10,289 bases of DNA, from assembly GCA_022798035.1 (NCBI GenBank), contig JAAWLS010000055.1, positions 1 through 10,289 of the forward strand, in the 5' to 3' direction. Under the pieces are notes generated by a model. It was not told the origin of the DNA. It searched no databases and was given only the letters and a program-made list of their open reading frames with translations. This stretch comes from Lachnospiraceae bacterium. Its GTDB lineage: Bacteria; Bacillota; Clostridia; Lachnospirales; Lachnospiraceae. The position numbers and the translations under genes were made by a program. This document shows, piece by piece, positions 1 through 6,162 of the stretch (the stretch's first letter is position 1; each line of letters begins with the position of its first letter).

Positions 1-50
1 TTTTCATAACCTGAATAGGTATGAACTACGTACCAGTTTGCCTCTGCCAT
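1..50 (-). CDS. nusG: Transcription termination/antitermination factor NusG (N-terminal fragment)
   Basis: Only the first 16 codons lie in the window; the gene runs off the left edge. They read MAEANWYVVHTYSGYE, which is the typical NusG start (NGN domain, WYVVHTYSGYE motif). NusG binds RNA polymerase and modulates pausing, termination and coupling to translation. The gene follows secE with a 16-nt gap, and an AGGAGG at 63-68 overlaps the secE stop codon. That site is about 12 nt from the ATG, which is rather far; a closer AGGTGA lies just before the start. The secE-nusG order is conserved in bacteria and supports the call despite the short stretch. Confidence 0.93.
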   Translation of the reverse strand, partial: MAEANWYVVHTYSGYE

Positions 51-66
51 AAATCACCTATGCCTC

Positions 67-273
67 CTATAATTTCACCAGATTATCCACACCATATTTG
101 ATGAAAACATCTAATACAGCAATGATGATACCTAAGATAACAGAAACAGCTACTACTGCAGCCGTCTGCCTTCCAAGTGATTTTTTGTCCGGCCAGATAA
201 TTTTCTCAAACTCAGCTTTCAGACCAGTGAACCAGCTCGTTTTTGAAGTCTTTTCTGTATTGGTTTCTCCCAT
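67..273 (-). CDS. secE: Preprotein translocase subunit SecE
   Basis: SecE is the small essential subunit of the SecYEG protein-conducting channel in the cytoplasmic membrane. The 68-residue product has the Gram-positive layout: a short polar N-terminus, the conserved amphipathic segment EFEKIIWPDKKSL (about residues 21-33) with the WP pair, and one membrane helix at about 36-57 (AAVVAVSVILGIIIAVLDVF). I chose the ATG at 271-273 because a GGAGGTA site (277-283) sits right before it. An in-frame ATG eight codons upstream (297) would place that Shine-Dalgarno inside the gene and has no good site of its own. It lies between rpmG and nusG, co-directional, as in many Firmicutes. Confidence 0.96.
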   Translation of the reverse strand: MGETNTEKTSKTSWFTGLKAEFEKIIWPDKKSLGRQTAAVVAVSVILGIIIAVLDVFIKYGVDNLVKL

Positions 274-353
274 TTTTACCTCCAGCGGTGCATTCACTGC
301 ACGTCCATTTCGAGATAGTCAAACATAATTTGACCTCGTTTCACTCCATCCTG

Positions 354-503
354 TTACTTGGTTTCTTTGTGTAACGTGTGTGTCCTGCAGAACTTGCAGT
401 ACTTCTTCGTCTCCATTCTGTCTGGATGAGTTTTCTTATCTTTGGTCATGTTGTAATTACGTTGTTTACATTCTGTACATGCCAGTGTAATTCTTGTGCG
501 CAC
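354..503 (-). CDS. rpmG: 50S ribosomal protein L33
   Basis: This is a 49-residue basic protein of the large ribosomal subunit. It starts with GTG at 501-503, preceded at 7 nt by a strong GGAGGT (511-516). The protein begins [17 protein letters not shown] and ends [16 protein letters not shown]. Two CxxC pairs (CTEC and CKFC) mark it as the zinc-binding C+ form of L33. Its position immediately before secE and nusG is the usual gene order. The whole set should be transcribed from the promoter at 569-598. The short length and GTG start make it easy to miss. Confidence 0.95.
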   Translation of the reverse strand: MRTRITLACTECKQRNYNMTKDKKTHPDRMETKKYCKFCRTHTLHKETK

Positions 504-568
504 AACTTCCACCTCCACTACTTTCTAATTTTAGGCATAAAAAAAAGACCTACTTCCATCGCTAGTCT

Positions 569-598
569 ACTATAGCATACTCTGGTTGTTTTCGTCAA
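569..598 (-). promoter_or_regulatory. Sigma-A-type promoter of rpmG-secE-nusG
   Basis: Reading the minus strand, TTGACG (593-598) is followed after 18 nt by TATAGT (569-574), with TG one base before the -10 (TGCTATAGT, extended -10). Predicted transcription start is near 562, giving a leader of about 60 nt before the rpmG GTG. Position and orientation fit the cluster. Inferred from consensus match only. Confidence 0.75.
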
Positions 599-696
599 CA
601 CTTTTGTGCCTGAGTTTCTCTATTTTTCAGTTTTCCAAATCTTTCCTCCTAAAAACTAAAAATACAATAATATTCCAGAAAATAGTATAGACACCT

Positions 697-723
697 TAAG
701 TAATTTGTCAAAACATCCGATAT
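697..723 (+). promoter_or_regulatory. Sigma-28 (SigD/FliA-type) promoter of the FliD-like gene
   Basis: TAAG (697-700), a 15-nt spacer, then TCCGATAT (716-723). The motility-sigma consensus in Firmicutes is TAAA-N14-16-GCCGATAT, so each box has one mismatch. Predicted start is near 730, leaving a 5' leader of about 93 nt. A late-class flagellar promoter fits the FliD-like product. In the rest of the 319-nt stretch 504-822 I see only the divergent rpmG promoter and the leader hairpin at 781-794. Confidence 0.75.
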
Positions 724-780
724 ATGTAGTAAATTATAGGTACAGAATGCAAAAGTATACATGGAGTAACTTTGTACCCC

Positions 781-794
781 CATGCTTCGGCATG
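781..794 (+). promoter_or_regulatory. Leader hairpin with UUCG tetraloop
   Basis: CATGC-TTCG-GCATG forms a perfect 5-bp stem closed by C(UUCG)G, an exceptionally stable tetraloop, 29 nt before the start codon of the FliD-like gene. No T-run follows, so it is not a terminator. It may stabilise the mRNA or help present the strong AAGGAGG at 808-814. Role inferred. Confidence 0.55.
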
Positions 795-822
795 ATTTCA
801 CGGATGAAAGGAGGGGATTTGT

Positions 823-2121
823 ATGGCCGCTATTGATACCGCTTATAATTATTATTTAAGCACCTATGCAAATCAATCGGTTTCTCGTTATGATTCGCAT
901 AAAAAAAGCGAATTACGCAACATATATAATACAATTGTCAAAATCAATAAGGATTCCCCTCTCTACAAGATTAAGCACTCAGGGGATGTTCAGAAATTTG
1001 CCATAGACATCAAAGAGAGTACACGCGCTATCAAGAACGTGGTAGCTTCTCTCTCCGATGCAGAAGAAGGCATTGGAAATGCATTTCAGAAAAAAATAGC
1101 CGTTTCTTCTCAAGAGGACATTGTTTCGGCTGATTATATTGGAAACAACAAGAATTCTGAAGAGATGGACAGCTTCCTTGTAGAGGTAAAAGCAGTCGCT
1201 GCTTCTCAGATTAATCTGGGAAATTTTCTGGATAAAAATCATCTCACTTTGAAGCCTGGCTCTTATTCTTTTGATTTAGAAAACACAACATCCACATATG
1301 AATTCCAGTTTAACATTAACGCAGACGATACCAACTATACCACTCAGAATAAATTAGCCAATCTCATCAGTAATGCAGATATCGGTTTGAAGTCTTCTGT
1401 CATTGAGGATGAAAATGGATTAAGCGCATTACAGATTGAGTCCGTCTCCACGGGAATTACACCTGGAGAATCTTTTCTTTTCTCCATTTTTCCTCAGGGT
1501 ACTCGTGACTCTATGGCTGCAGTAGAGGCTCTCGGCATTAATCACGTATCTCAGGAAGCCCAAAATGCTGTCTTTCTTTTAGACGGGATAGAACGCTCTT
1601 CCCATTCAAACACTTTTACTATCAATCATGCATTTGAACTCACACTTCACGGAATCAGTGAAGAAGGCAATCCTGCTTTAATTGGGTTTAAAACAAATGC
1701 CGACGCCATGACAGAAAATATTCAGACGCTGGTGGATTCCTATAACTCCATTCTGCATACTGCCAGTAAATATTCTAATTCCCAGCACCAGAGCGTAAAA
1801 TTGTACCGGGATATGAGCAGTACTGCTTTTGCTTTTCAAAACAGTTTGGAAAGTATAGGACTTCTGGTAAGTGAGAACGGTGAAATTTCCATTGACAAAG
1901 CACTCTTAACGGAATCCGTCTCAGAAGAGAACTCGGAAGAACACTTATCCGTATTAAACGATTTTAAGAATCTGCTGAATACCAAGGCTAACAATGCTTC
2001 TTTGGACCCTATGAAATATGTGGATAAGATTATCGTTACTTATAAAAATCCTGGAAAAAATCTCGTAACGCCCTATATCACTTCCATCTATTCCGGAATG
2101 ATGATGGACCGTTATTGCTAA
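823..2121 (+). CDS. FliD-like flagellar hook-associated / filament-cap protein
   Basis: A 432-residue protein related to FliD (HAP2), which caps the flagellar filament and helps flagellin fold at the tip after export. FliD-like blocks, in order: a helical N-terminus; KIAVSSQEDIVSADYIG (91-107), resembling the FliD segment before its central domains; a hook-IN-like repeat region with SYSFDLEN to NKLANLISNADIGLKSSVIEDENG (about 147-199); NAVFLLDGIERSSHSNTF to FELTLHGIS (248-279), the classic FliD strand pattern; and TENIQTLVDSYNSILHTASKY (297-317), the start of the C-terminal helical part. The usual FliD N-terminal start (GLxSGLD) is absent, and the protein ends SIYSGMMMDRYC rather than in a canonical FliD tail. 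Start supported by AAGGAGG (808-814). It stands alone and divergent from rpmG, with a sigma-28-type promoter. Relatedness to FliD is strong; whether it is the actual filament cap or a paralogue is open. Confidence 0.78.
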   Translation: MAAIDTAYNYYLSTYANQSVSRYDSHKKSELRNIYNTIVKINKDSPLYKIKHSGDVQKFAIDIKESTRAIKNVVASLSDAEEGIGNAFQKKIAVSSQEDIVSADYIGNNKNSEEMDSFLVEVKAVAASQINLGNFLDKNHLTLKPGSYSFDLENTTSTYEFQFNINADDTNYTTQNKLANLISNADIGLKSSVIEDENGLSALQIESVSTGITPGESFLFSIFPQGTRDSMAAVEALGINHVSQEAQNAVFLLDGIERSSHSNTFTINHAFELTLHGISEEGNPALIGFKTNADAMTENIQTLVDSYNSILHTASKYSNSQHQSVKLYRDMSSTAFAFQNSLESIGLLVSENGEISIDKALLTESVSEENSEEHLSVLNDFKNLLNTKANNASLDPMKYVDKIIVTYKNPGKNLVTPYITSIYSGMMMDRYC

Positions 2122-2235
2122 AAAGGCTACCGTAAACTGAGAGATGCTGCAAGATATCCATTGCATTGCAGAATTTCTTCGTTTTACGGCAGTCTTTTGT
2201 ATCTCTAATATTTTTTCCTCTTACGGCAGCCTTTT
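2121..2235. terminator. Convergent-gene terminator region with three related arms
   Basis: Between the converging FliD-like gene and the 126-residue gene lie one arm at 2121-2135 (AAAAGGCTACCGTAA) and two inverted copies at 2184-2198 (TTACGGCAGTCTTTT) and 2221-2235 (TTACGGCAGCCTTTT). The first can pair with either of the others. An inner CTGCAA/TTGCAG pair (2148-2153 with 2166-2171) shortens the loop. On the minus strand the outer pairing is complete except for one G-U wobble and is followed by TTTTT; on the plus strand the same position is an A-C mismatch, with T-rich tails after each 3' arm. It probably serves both genes, but the long loop makes this less certain than a compact hairpin. Confidence 0.55.
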
Positions 2236-2251
2236 CGCTCTCTAACTGCCT

Positions 2252-2632
2252 TTAAGATTTTGTCTTTTCTTCTTTCAAGACTGTCTCCGCAATCTCTCCA
2301 AATTTTTCAAATACGGGCAGAGTTTCTTTCAATGCCTGAGCAATCTCGTTATCTTTCCTGCCGCCCAGCGCCTCGCTGAGTTTTTGAATGCTTTTGTTGA
2401 TTTCTTCTTTCTGCAGCCTCTCTTCTTTTTCATTAATCAATGTCATGGTTCCATTCAAAATCCCCACTTCCCAGTTAATTCCCTTTATAATGCCTTCCAG
2501 ATAATCATCTGTGTCTTTCTTCCTGCTGCCCTCCAGCTCCGGAATAATATTCTTCATACTTTTTATCAGTCTCTTATTATAATCACCGAATACTTCCAGC
2601 GCTTCTATCTGTTCTGCACGAAGTTCTTCCAT
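2252..2632 (-). CDS. Small helical protein of unknown function
   Basis: I do not recognise this 126-residue protein. It is charged, rich in Glu and Lys, contains a single Trp (W54) and no Cys, and has no signal peptide or membrane segment. The heptad-like spacing suggests a bundle of helices: about 1-32, 40-85 and 94-123, broken near EGSRK (34-38) and GGRKD (90-94). Translation start is well supported by AGGAGGA (2641-2647) 8 nt before the ATG. It is the last gene of the legB-glycosyltransferase group. Size, acidity and helicity resemble secretion chaperones of the FlgN/FliT kind, and the flagellar context would suit that, but no specific motif shows it. Confidence 0.7.
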   Translation of the reverse strand: MEELRAEQIEALEVFGDYNKRLIKSMKNIIPELEGSRKKDTDDYLEGIIKGINWEVGILNGTMTLINEKEERLQKEEINKSIQKLSEALGGRKDNEIAQALKETLPVFEKFGEIAETVLKEEKTKS

Positions 2633-2679
2633 TGGCGGTTTCCTCCTTTTTCTTCTGTGTTCTTTTCCTATTTTACTGC

Positions 2680-2832
2680 TTACAAGACATTTTCAAAATC
2701 TTCCTCACTTGCATCAACTGCCAAATCTTTTCCTGCTTCAAAATATTCCAAAATTTGACTTTGATAAATAGTATATTTATATATGTATTTTTCAGGAAAA
2801 GTCAGCGATAATCTGAGCCATATAAGTCTCAT
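2680..2832 (-). other. Possible 50-residue overlapping reading frame or gene remnant
   Basis: In the frame shifted by one base relative to the glycosyltransferase, an ATG at 2830-2832 opens a 50-codon frame. It overlaps the end of that gene by 41 nt and stops at 2680-2682. Its second half, LEYFEAGKDLAVDASEEDFENVL, has the composition of a natural acidic C-terminus, while the first part runs through an AT-rich stretch (about 2755-2795). No convincing ribosome site precedes the ATG. It could be a small translationally coupled gene, the tail of a decayed gene, or a former C-terminal extension separated by a frameshift. Confidence 0.28.
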
Positions 2833-3823
2833 CTTCGATTGGCAATAATTCCTGTTCCTCTTCTATCTCATTATTATATTTGCCGTCTACCGGCGTCCTG
2901 CGGCCTTCGCCCTTTAAAAACCACTCATATTCCAAATCAATATGGCCCACATCTACTGCCTGATACCCGGCCCTGCACAAGTCGCTGGCAAGAATTGTCG
3001 CCGTTGCTCCAAGCGCCAGTAAAAACAAGGTATCTTTACTCTGCTGCAGACAGCAGTCCAATATCTCCTGATATCGGGAAAATGCATTTTCTGCCGGACC
3101 TAAGATACGCTGAATACTTCCGGCATTGTCAAACAAATCATTCCCAACGCTTAAGCCTGTGAAACATCCTTCCACAAAGATACATTTTCTGCCTTCCCAG
3201 ATACGTTTTAAATTCTGAAATCGTCTGCCTGGTCCTTCCGTCTGCTGGTCTGCATACATCACATAAGGCCGGGTAACGTAAGCGTCATAATACATTTTTC
3301 CAGGTTTTAGAAGCGCCAGGTGCTCCTTTCGCACCTGAGGATTCAGATAACAGCGGATTTCCCGTTTGGCCTGCGCCGTATATTTTTCCAGGCTTCCGTA
3401 GTTGTCTGCAATTCCAACCAGCAGTTGTTCATCCTCTGACTGCAGCACGCACTTCAACTTTTCTACCAATTCCTGGCTCATCTCTGTTTGAAATCTGTGG
3501 CGGTTCCTCCCTGCAATCACTGCAAATTCTCCGTCTCCAAACCGTGCCAAAGATTTTCCATTTTTTACGATTTCTTCTACTGCCTCTTCCCCAGACGCAA
3601 TTTTAGGGAAACACTTTTCCAGGGAATGCCTCATACTGTCATACAGCTCATAAACTGCATTTTCCTGAAAATACACATTGTCCTGCTGATTCTGTTCCGC
3701 CCATTCCAGCAGCTGCTTTTGTCCTCGAATCAATTGCTTATTTCCTTCTTCCAGTTGATATACTCTTTTCTGCATCCCCTCTACAATCCCAAGAAGGCTT
3801 AAAAATTGCTGTTCTAATTCCAT
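2792..3823 (-). CDS. GT-D fold (DUF1792) glycosyltransferase
   Basis: A 343-residue cytoplasmic protein. Residues about 1-50 are Gln/Glu-rich and probably coiled coil. Residues about 75-320 match the DUF1792 / GT-D glycosyltransferase domain: SLARFGDGEF (91-100) carries the DxE motif (D97, E99) that binds metal and sugar nucleotide, followed by CIFVEGCFTGLSVGNDLFDNA (214-233), FLLALGATATILASDLCRAGYQAVDVGHIDLEYEW (267-301) and KYNNE (315-319). In a characterised streptococcal member, the family transfers glucose during protein O-glycan assembly on a serine-rich adhesin. Start at 3823 is supported by AAAGGTG (3831-3837). It lies 40 nt after legB and near flagellin, so a job in building the flagellin glycan is a reasonable inference; donor and acceptor are unknown. 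Confidence 0.85.
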   Translation of the reverse strand: MELEQQFLSLLGIVEGMQKRVYQLEEGNKQLIRGQKQLLEWAEQNQQDNVYFQENAVYELYDSMRHSLEKCFPKIASGEEAVEEIVKNGKSLARFGDGEFAVIAGRNRHRFQTEMSQELVEKLKCVLQSEDEQLLVGIADNYGSLEKYTAQAKREIRCYLNPQVRKEHLALLKPGKMYYDAYVTRPYVMYADQQTEGPGRRFQNLKRIWEGRKCIFVEGCFTGLSVGNDLFDNAGSIQRILGPAENAFSRYQEILDCCLQQSKDTLFLLALGATATILASDLCRAGYQAVDVGHIDLEYEWFLKGEGRRTPVDGKYNNEIEEEQELLPIEDETYMAQIIADFS

Positions 3824-3863
3824 TTTCTTTCACCTTTTCTATACGATTATTTTTTTAATCCAA

Positions 3864-4844
3864 TCATACATTGTAAATATCTGCTTTATAGGCATTCATA
3901 TTCTGCCGCATCCAGGCAATGGTCTCCGCAATTCCCTGAGCAAAGGTATACTGCTGCCTCCACTCCGTCAACTCTTTGATTTTGTCATTGGCTCCCAGCA
4001 GACGGTTTACCTCGCTTTTTTCCGGACGCAGCCGCTGCTCATCACAGATAATTTTTGCCTTCGGATTAATCTGGCCGATAATCTCCTGAGCCAAATCCCC
4101 AATGGAAATTTCCTGCTGGGTTGCAATATTGATTTCTTCTCCGATGGTTTTTTCCGATTCTGCGATGGCGATAAATCCTGCCGCCGTATCTTTCACATAA
4201 TTGAAATCTCTTGTAGGGGTCAATGCTCCCAGCTTAATCTCTTCTTTCCCTGCCAGCAGCTGAGAAATAATCGTAGGAATTACGGCTCTTGCTGACTGTC
4301 TGGGCCCAAATGTATTAAAGGGCCGCACAATAGAGACAGGCATATTAAAACTTCGGTAAAAACTCTCCGCTAAACGGTCCGCCCCTATTTTTGTGGCGGA
4401 ATAGGGTGACTGTCCCTGATAAGGATGTTTCTCGTCAATCGGTACATACTGAGCTGTCCCATATACCTCTGAGGTGGAAGTCACCAGAATCCGCTCTGTC
4501 TCTAACTGCCGCGCCGCCTGAAGCACGTTCAGCGTTCCCTTGATATTTGTGTCCACATAAGAATCCGGGGAATGATAGCTGAATGGAATGGCAATTAAGG
4601 CTGCAAGATGGAACACACCGTCCACTCCTTTCATCGCTTCACGCACTCCATTCGGGTCTCGGATATCTCCGGTAAACACTTCTATTTCTTTTAATTTATC
4701 TTCACTCAAGCTGTCCAGCCAGCCCCAGGTGTTGAAAGAATTATAATAAGCAAAAGCCTTGACCTCGTATCCCTTTTCCACTAAAGATTCTGTCAAATGG
4801 CTTCCAATGAATCCATCTGCACCAGTTACTAACACTTTTTTCAT
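3864..4844 (-). CDS. legB: NAD-dependent 4,6-dehydratase LegB (legionaminic acid biosynthesis)
   Basis: Extended short-chain dehydrogenase of 326 residues, full length for the family. It has the NAD-binding TGADGFIG (7-14), GDIRD (59-63), the catalytic TSTSEVYG (122-129, with T124 and E126 in the dehydratase positions), YSATK (148-152) supplying Tyr and Lys, and RPFNTFGPRQ (174-183). LegB removes water from C4-C6 of an activated N-acetylglucosamine (GDP-GlcNAc in Campylobacter) to give the 4-keto-6-deoxy intermediate for LegC. The match to LegB rather than RmlB or GalE rests on the overall sequence pattern (SFNTWGWLDSL, PFSYHSPDSYVDTN) and the nonulosonate genes nearby. A candidate promoter lies at 4893-4921. 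It is separated from the rest of the pathway by the flagellin gene. Confidence 0.9.
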   Translation of the reverse strand: MKKVLVTGADGFIGSHLTESLVEKGYEVKAFAYYNSFNTWGWLDSLSEDKLKEIEVFTGDIRDPNGVREAMKGVDGVFHLAALIAIPFSYHSPDSYVDTNIKGTLNVLQAARQLETERILVTSTSEVYGTAQYVPIDEKHPYQGQSPYSATKIGADRLAESFYRSFNMPVSIVRPFNTFGPRQSARAVIPTIISQLLAGKEEIKLGALTPTRDFNYVKDTAAGFIAIAESEKTIGEEINIATQQEISIGDLAQEIIGQINPKAKIICDEQRLRPEKSEVNRLLGANDKIKELTEWRQQYTFAQGIAETIAWMRQNMNAYKADIYNV

Positions 4845-4892
4845 CTGTGATATCCTCTCTGCTTTTCTTAAAATCTCTGTTTATCTGTTCTT

Positions 4893-4921
4893 ATTCTAAT
4901 GCACAACTTGAATTTTGTCTA
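4893..4921 (-). promoter_or_regulatory. Candidate sigma-A-type promoter of legB and downstream genes
   Basis: On the minus strand TAGACA (4916-4921), 17-nt spacer, TAGAAT (4893-4898); each box differs from consensus at one position. Predicted start near 4886 gives a leader of about 40 nt. Because a terminator ends the flagellin transcript at 5104-5136, legB needs its own promoter. The remainder of the AT-rich 4845-5103 gap shows no gene. Confidence 0.5.
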
Positions 4922-5102
4922 TCTTTAATCTATTTTGAATTTCCCATTTTATAATTCATAATACCAAAAGTTCTGTTATGACAAAAATATGGAAACCCAA
5001 ATTAATATATGATTTTCCAGTTCTGAAATGACTATTAATCGAACAGAAAACAGATATTATTCCCATCCGCCATGCACCTCTTAGCAGTATGTTCCACACA
5101 TA

Positions 5103-5137
5103 TAAAATACCCCAGCCTTAAGGCTGAGGTATTTTTA
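5103..5137 (-). terminator. Intrinsic terminator of the flagellin gene
   Basis: Minus-strand RNA forms AUACCUCAGCC - UUAA - GGCUGGGGUAU, an 11-bp stem with one G-U pair, extended by flanking A/U pairs and followed by TTTTATA. It starts about 18 nt after the flagellin stop. The plus-strand reading also ends in five T residues but has a C-A mismatch, so minus-strand use is favoured. Confidence 0.9.
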
Positions 5138-5154
5138 TCGCTTTTTAGAATCAT

Positions 5155-5967
5155 TTAGAATCGTAAAATCTGATTCACCGTTCCAAATTGTTCCAGCTGC
5201 TTTCTCTGCATCATAACCCGATACTCTTTCAGAAGGTCATCTTTCTTCTTGTCGGAAACAGCCTTGCCGTAATCCAAATCCTCAAGGCGGCTCTGGGCTG
5301 CTGTCGTATTCAATGATGCATAGGAATTATTGCTTATGGTATGTCCCAGACTGTTATAAGCCGCTCCTAAACTGCCTCTTGCCGACGACACATTATTCAA
5401 TGCATTATCAATAGATGAAATATCAAAGTTACCTGTCACATTATAACCGGAAATTCCCAAAGCTCCTGAGCCTGCATTGGGCATATTAATGGTCATTCCG
5501 CTGCCATCCGGGTTAGACGCCACATGAGCTCCCGTCATAGTTCCGTCCAGCAGATTCATGTTGTTAAACTGTGTGCTGCCTGCCGCATCGGAAACATATG
5601 CATTCAGCTGAGATACCTCCTGCTGTATGGCTGCACGGTCATCCGGTCCGTAAATTGCTGTGTTTGACGCCTGAACGCTCAATTCCCGCATACGCTGCAG
5701 GGAATCGGAAATCATAGACAATCCTCCCTCTGCCACATTCACCATATCCTGAGCAGCTGCAGCATTTCTCGTACCGGCATCAAGGCCCTTCTGCTGTTTC
5801 ATTAGTTTCTGGATAATTGCAAGACCTGCTGCATCATCCGCTGCAGAATTTACACGTTTGCCGCTGGCCAGTTTCTGAGAATTGCGCTGTTGATTCTGTT
5901 CCTGCGTCTTGTACAAACTCTGATTCCTATATAAGCTCTGGTTCCTGCTGATAGATGAAATACCCAT
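5155..5967 (-). CDS. Flagellin, divergent type
   Basis: A 270-residue flagellin, the filament subunit exported by the flagellar type III system. N-terminal D0/D1: KLASGKRVNSAADDAAGLAI (32-51), the family hallmark, then LQRMRELSVQ (90-99) and FNNMNLLDG (134-142). A short Gly/Ser/Asn-rich variable part covers about 143-185, and the C-terminal D1/D0 runs from about 186. The start at 5967 was chosen because AGGAGGG stands just before it; an in-frame ATG 30 codons earlier lies in the leader. Oddities: residues 8-19 are a tandem RNQSLY repeat, and the C-terminal helix (DLDYGKAVSDKKKDDLLKEY, then VMMQRKQLEQFGTVNQILRF) is far more charged than the usual alanine/glutamine-rich helix ending in LLR. It lies between ptmE and legB. 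It could be a minor or specialised flagellin rather than the main filament protein. Confidence 0.92.
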   Translation of the reverse strand: MGISSISRNQSLYRNQSLYKTQEQNQQRNSQKLASGKRVNSAADDAAGLAIIQKLMKQQKGLDAGTRNAAAAQDMVNVAEGGLSMISDSLQRMRELSVQASNTAIYGPDDRAAIQQEVSQLNAYVSDAAGSTQFNNMNLLDGTMTGAHVASNPDGSGMTINMPNAGSGALGISGYNVTGNFDISSIDNALNNVSSARGSLGAAYNSLGHTISNNSYASLNTTAAQSRLEDLDYGKAVSDKKKDDLLKEYRVMMQRKQLEQFGTVNQILRF

Positions 5968-6156
5968 AAGAACCCTCCTTTCCCTATCGGTTTTGTTTTT
6001 GAAAAAGAATCCTATCTTACCGGATTCTCCGCCTGCGGCGGTTCGCTTCTGCGGCATCGTTCTCTTTGACCGCAGTGCGATATGGTTCTTTTATTCTATA
6101 TGGGAAAATCCGGAAAAGTTTCCTAATAGAATAAATCATAAAACTTTCCTAGTTTT
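5968..6156 (-). promoter_or_regulatory. Structured 5' leader of the flagellin mRNA
   Basis: From the predicted start near 6156, the leader holds three consecutive perfect hairpins in transcription order: CTGCGG/CCGCAG (6070-6075 with 6049-6054, 15-nt loop), CCGCC-GCA-GGCGG (6029-6041), and AGAATCC/GGATTCT (6022-6028 with 6006-6012, 9-nt loop). The Shine-Dalgarno AAAGGAGGG follows just before the ATG. AGGA motifs occur near the 5' end (two), in the last hairpin and in the Shine-Dalgarno. In Bacillus subtilis CsrA represses flagellin translation through such sites, so similar control is plausible but inferred. The stretch 6157-6276 up to ptmE holds the promoter and no gene. Confidence 0.55.
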
Positions 6157-6162
6157 AAGTTC

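Noticed and set aside
98..575. Plus-strand open frames across secE and rpmG
   Set aside because: They are antisense to clearly recognisable SecE and L33, with no ribosome sites and implausible compositions.
4845..5103. Riboswitch or small gene before legB
   Set aside because: The region is AT-rich and I could not match it to a riboswitch core or find an open frame with a ribosome site; only a promoter candidate is supported.
5985..5990. CCGATA just before the flagellin Shine-Dalgarno as a sigma-28 -10 box
   Set aside because: No TAAA-like -35 lies 14-16 nt upstream, and transcription would start almost at the ribosome site.
5968..6057. A 30-codon in-frame N-terminal extension of flagellin
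   Set aside because: The internal ATG at 5967 has an ideal AGGAGGG and gives the normal flagellin start; the extension falls on the hairpin-rich leader and has a non-flagellin, basic composition.
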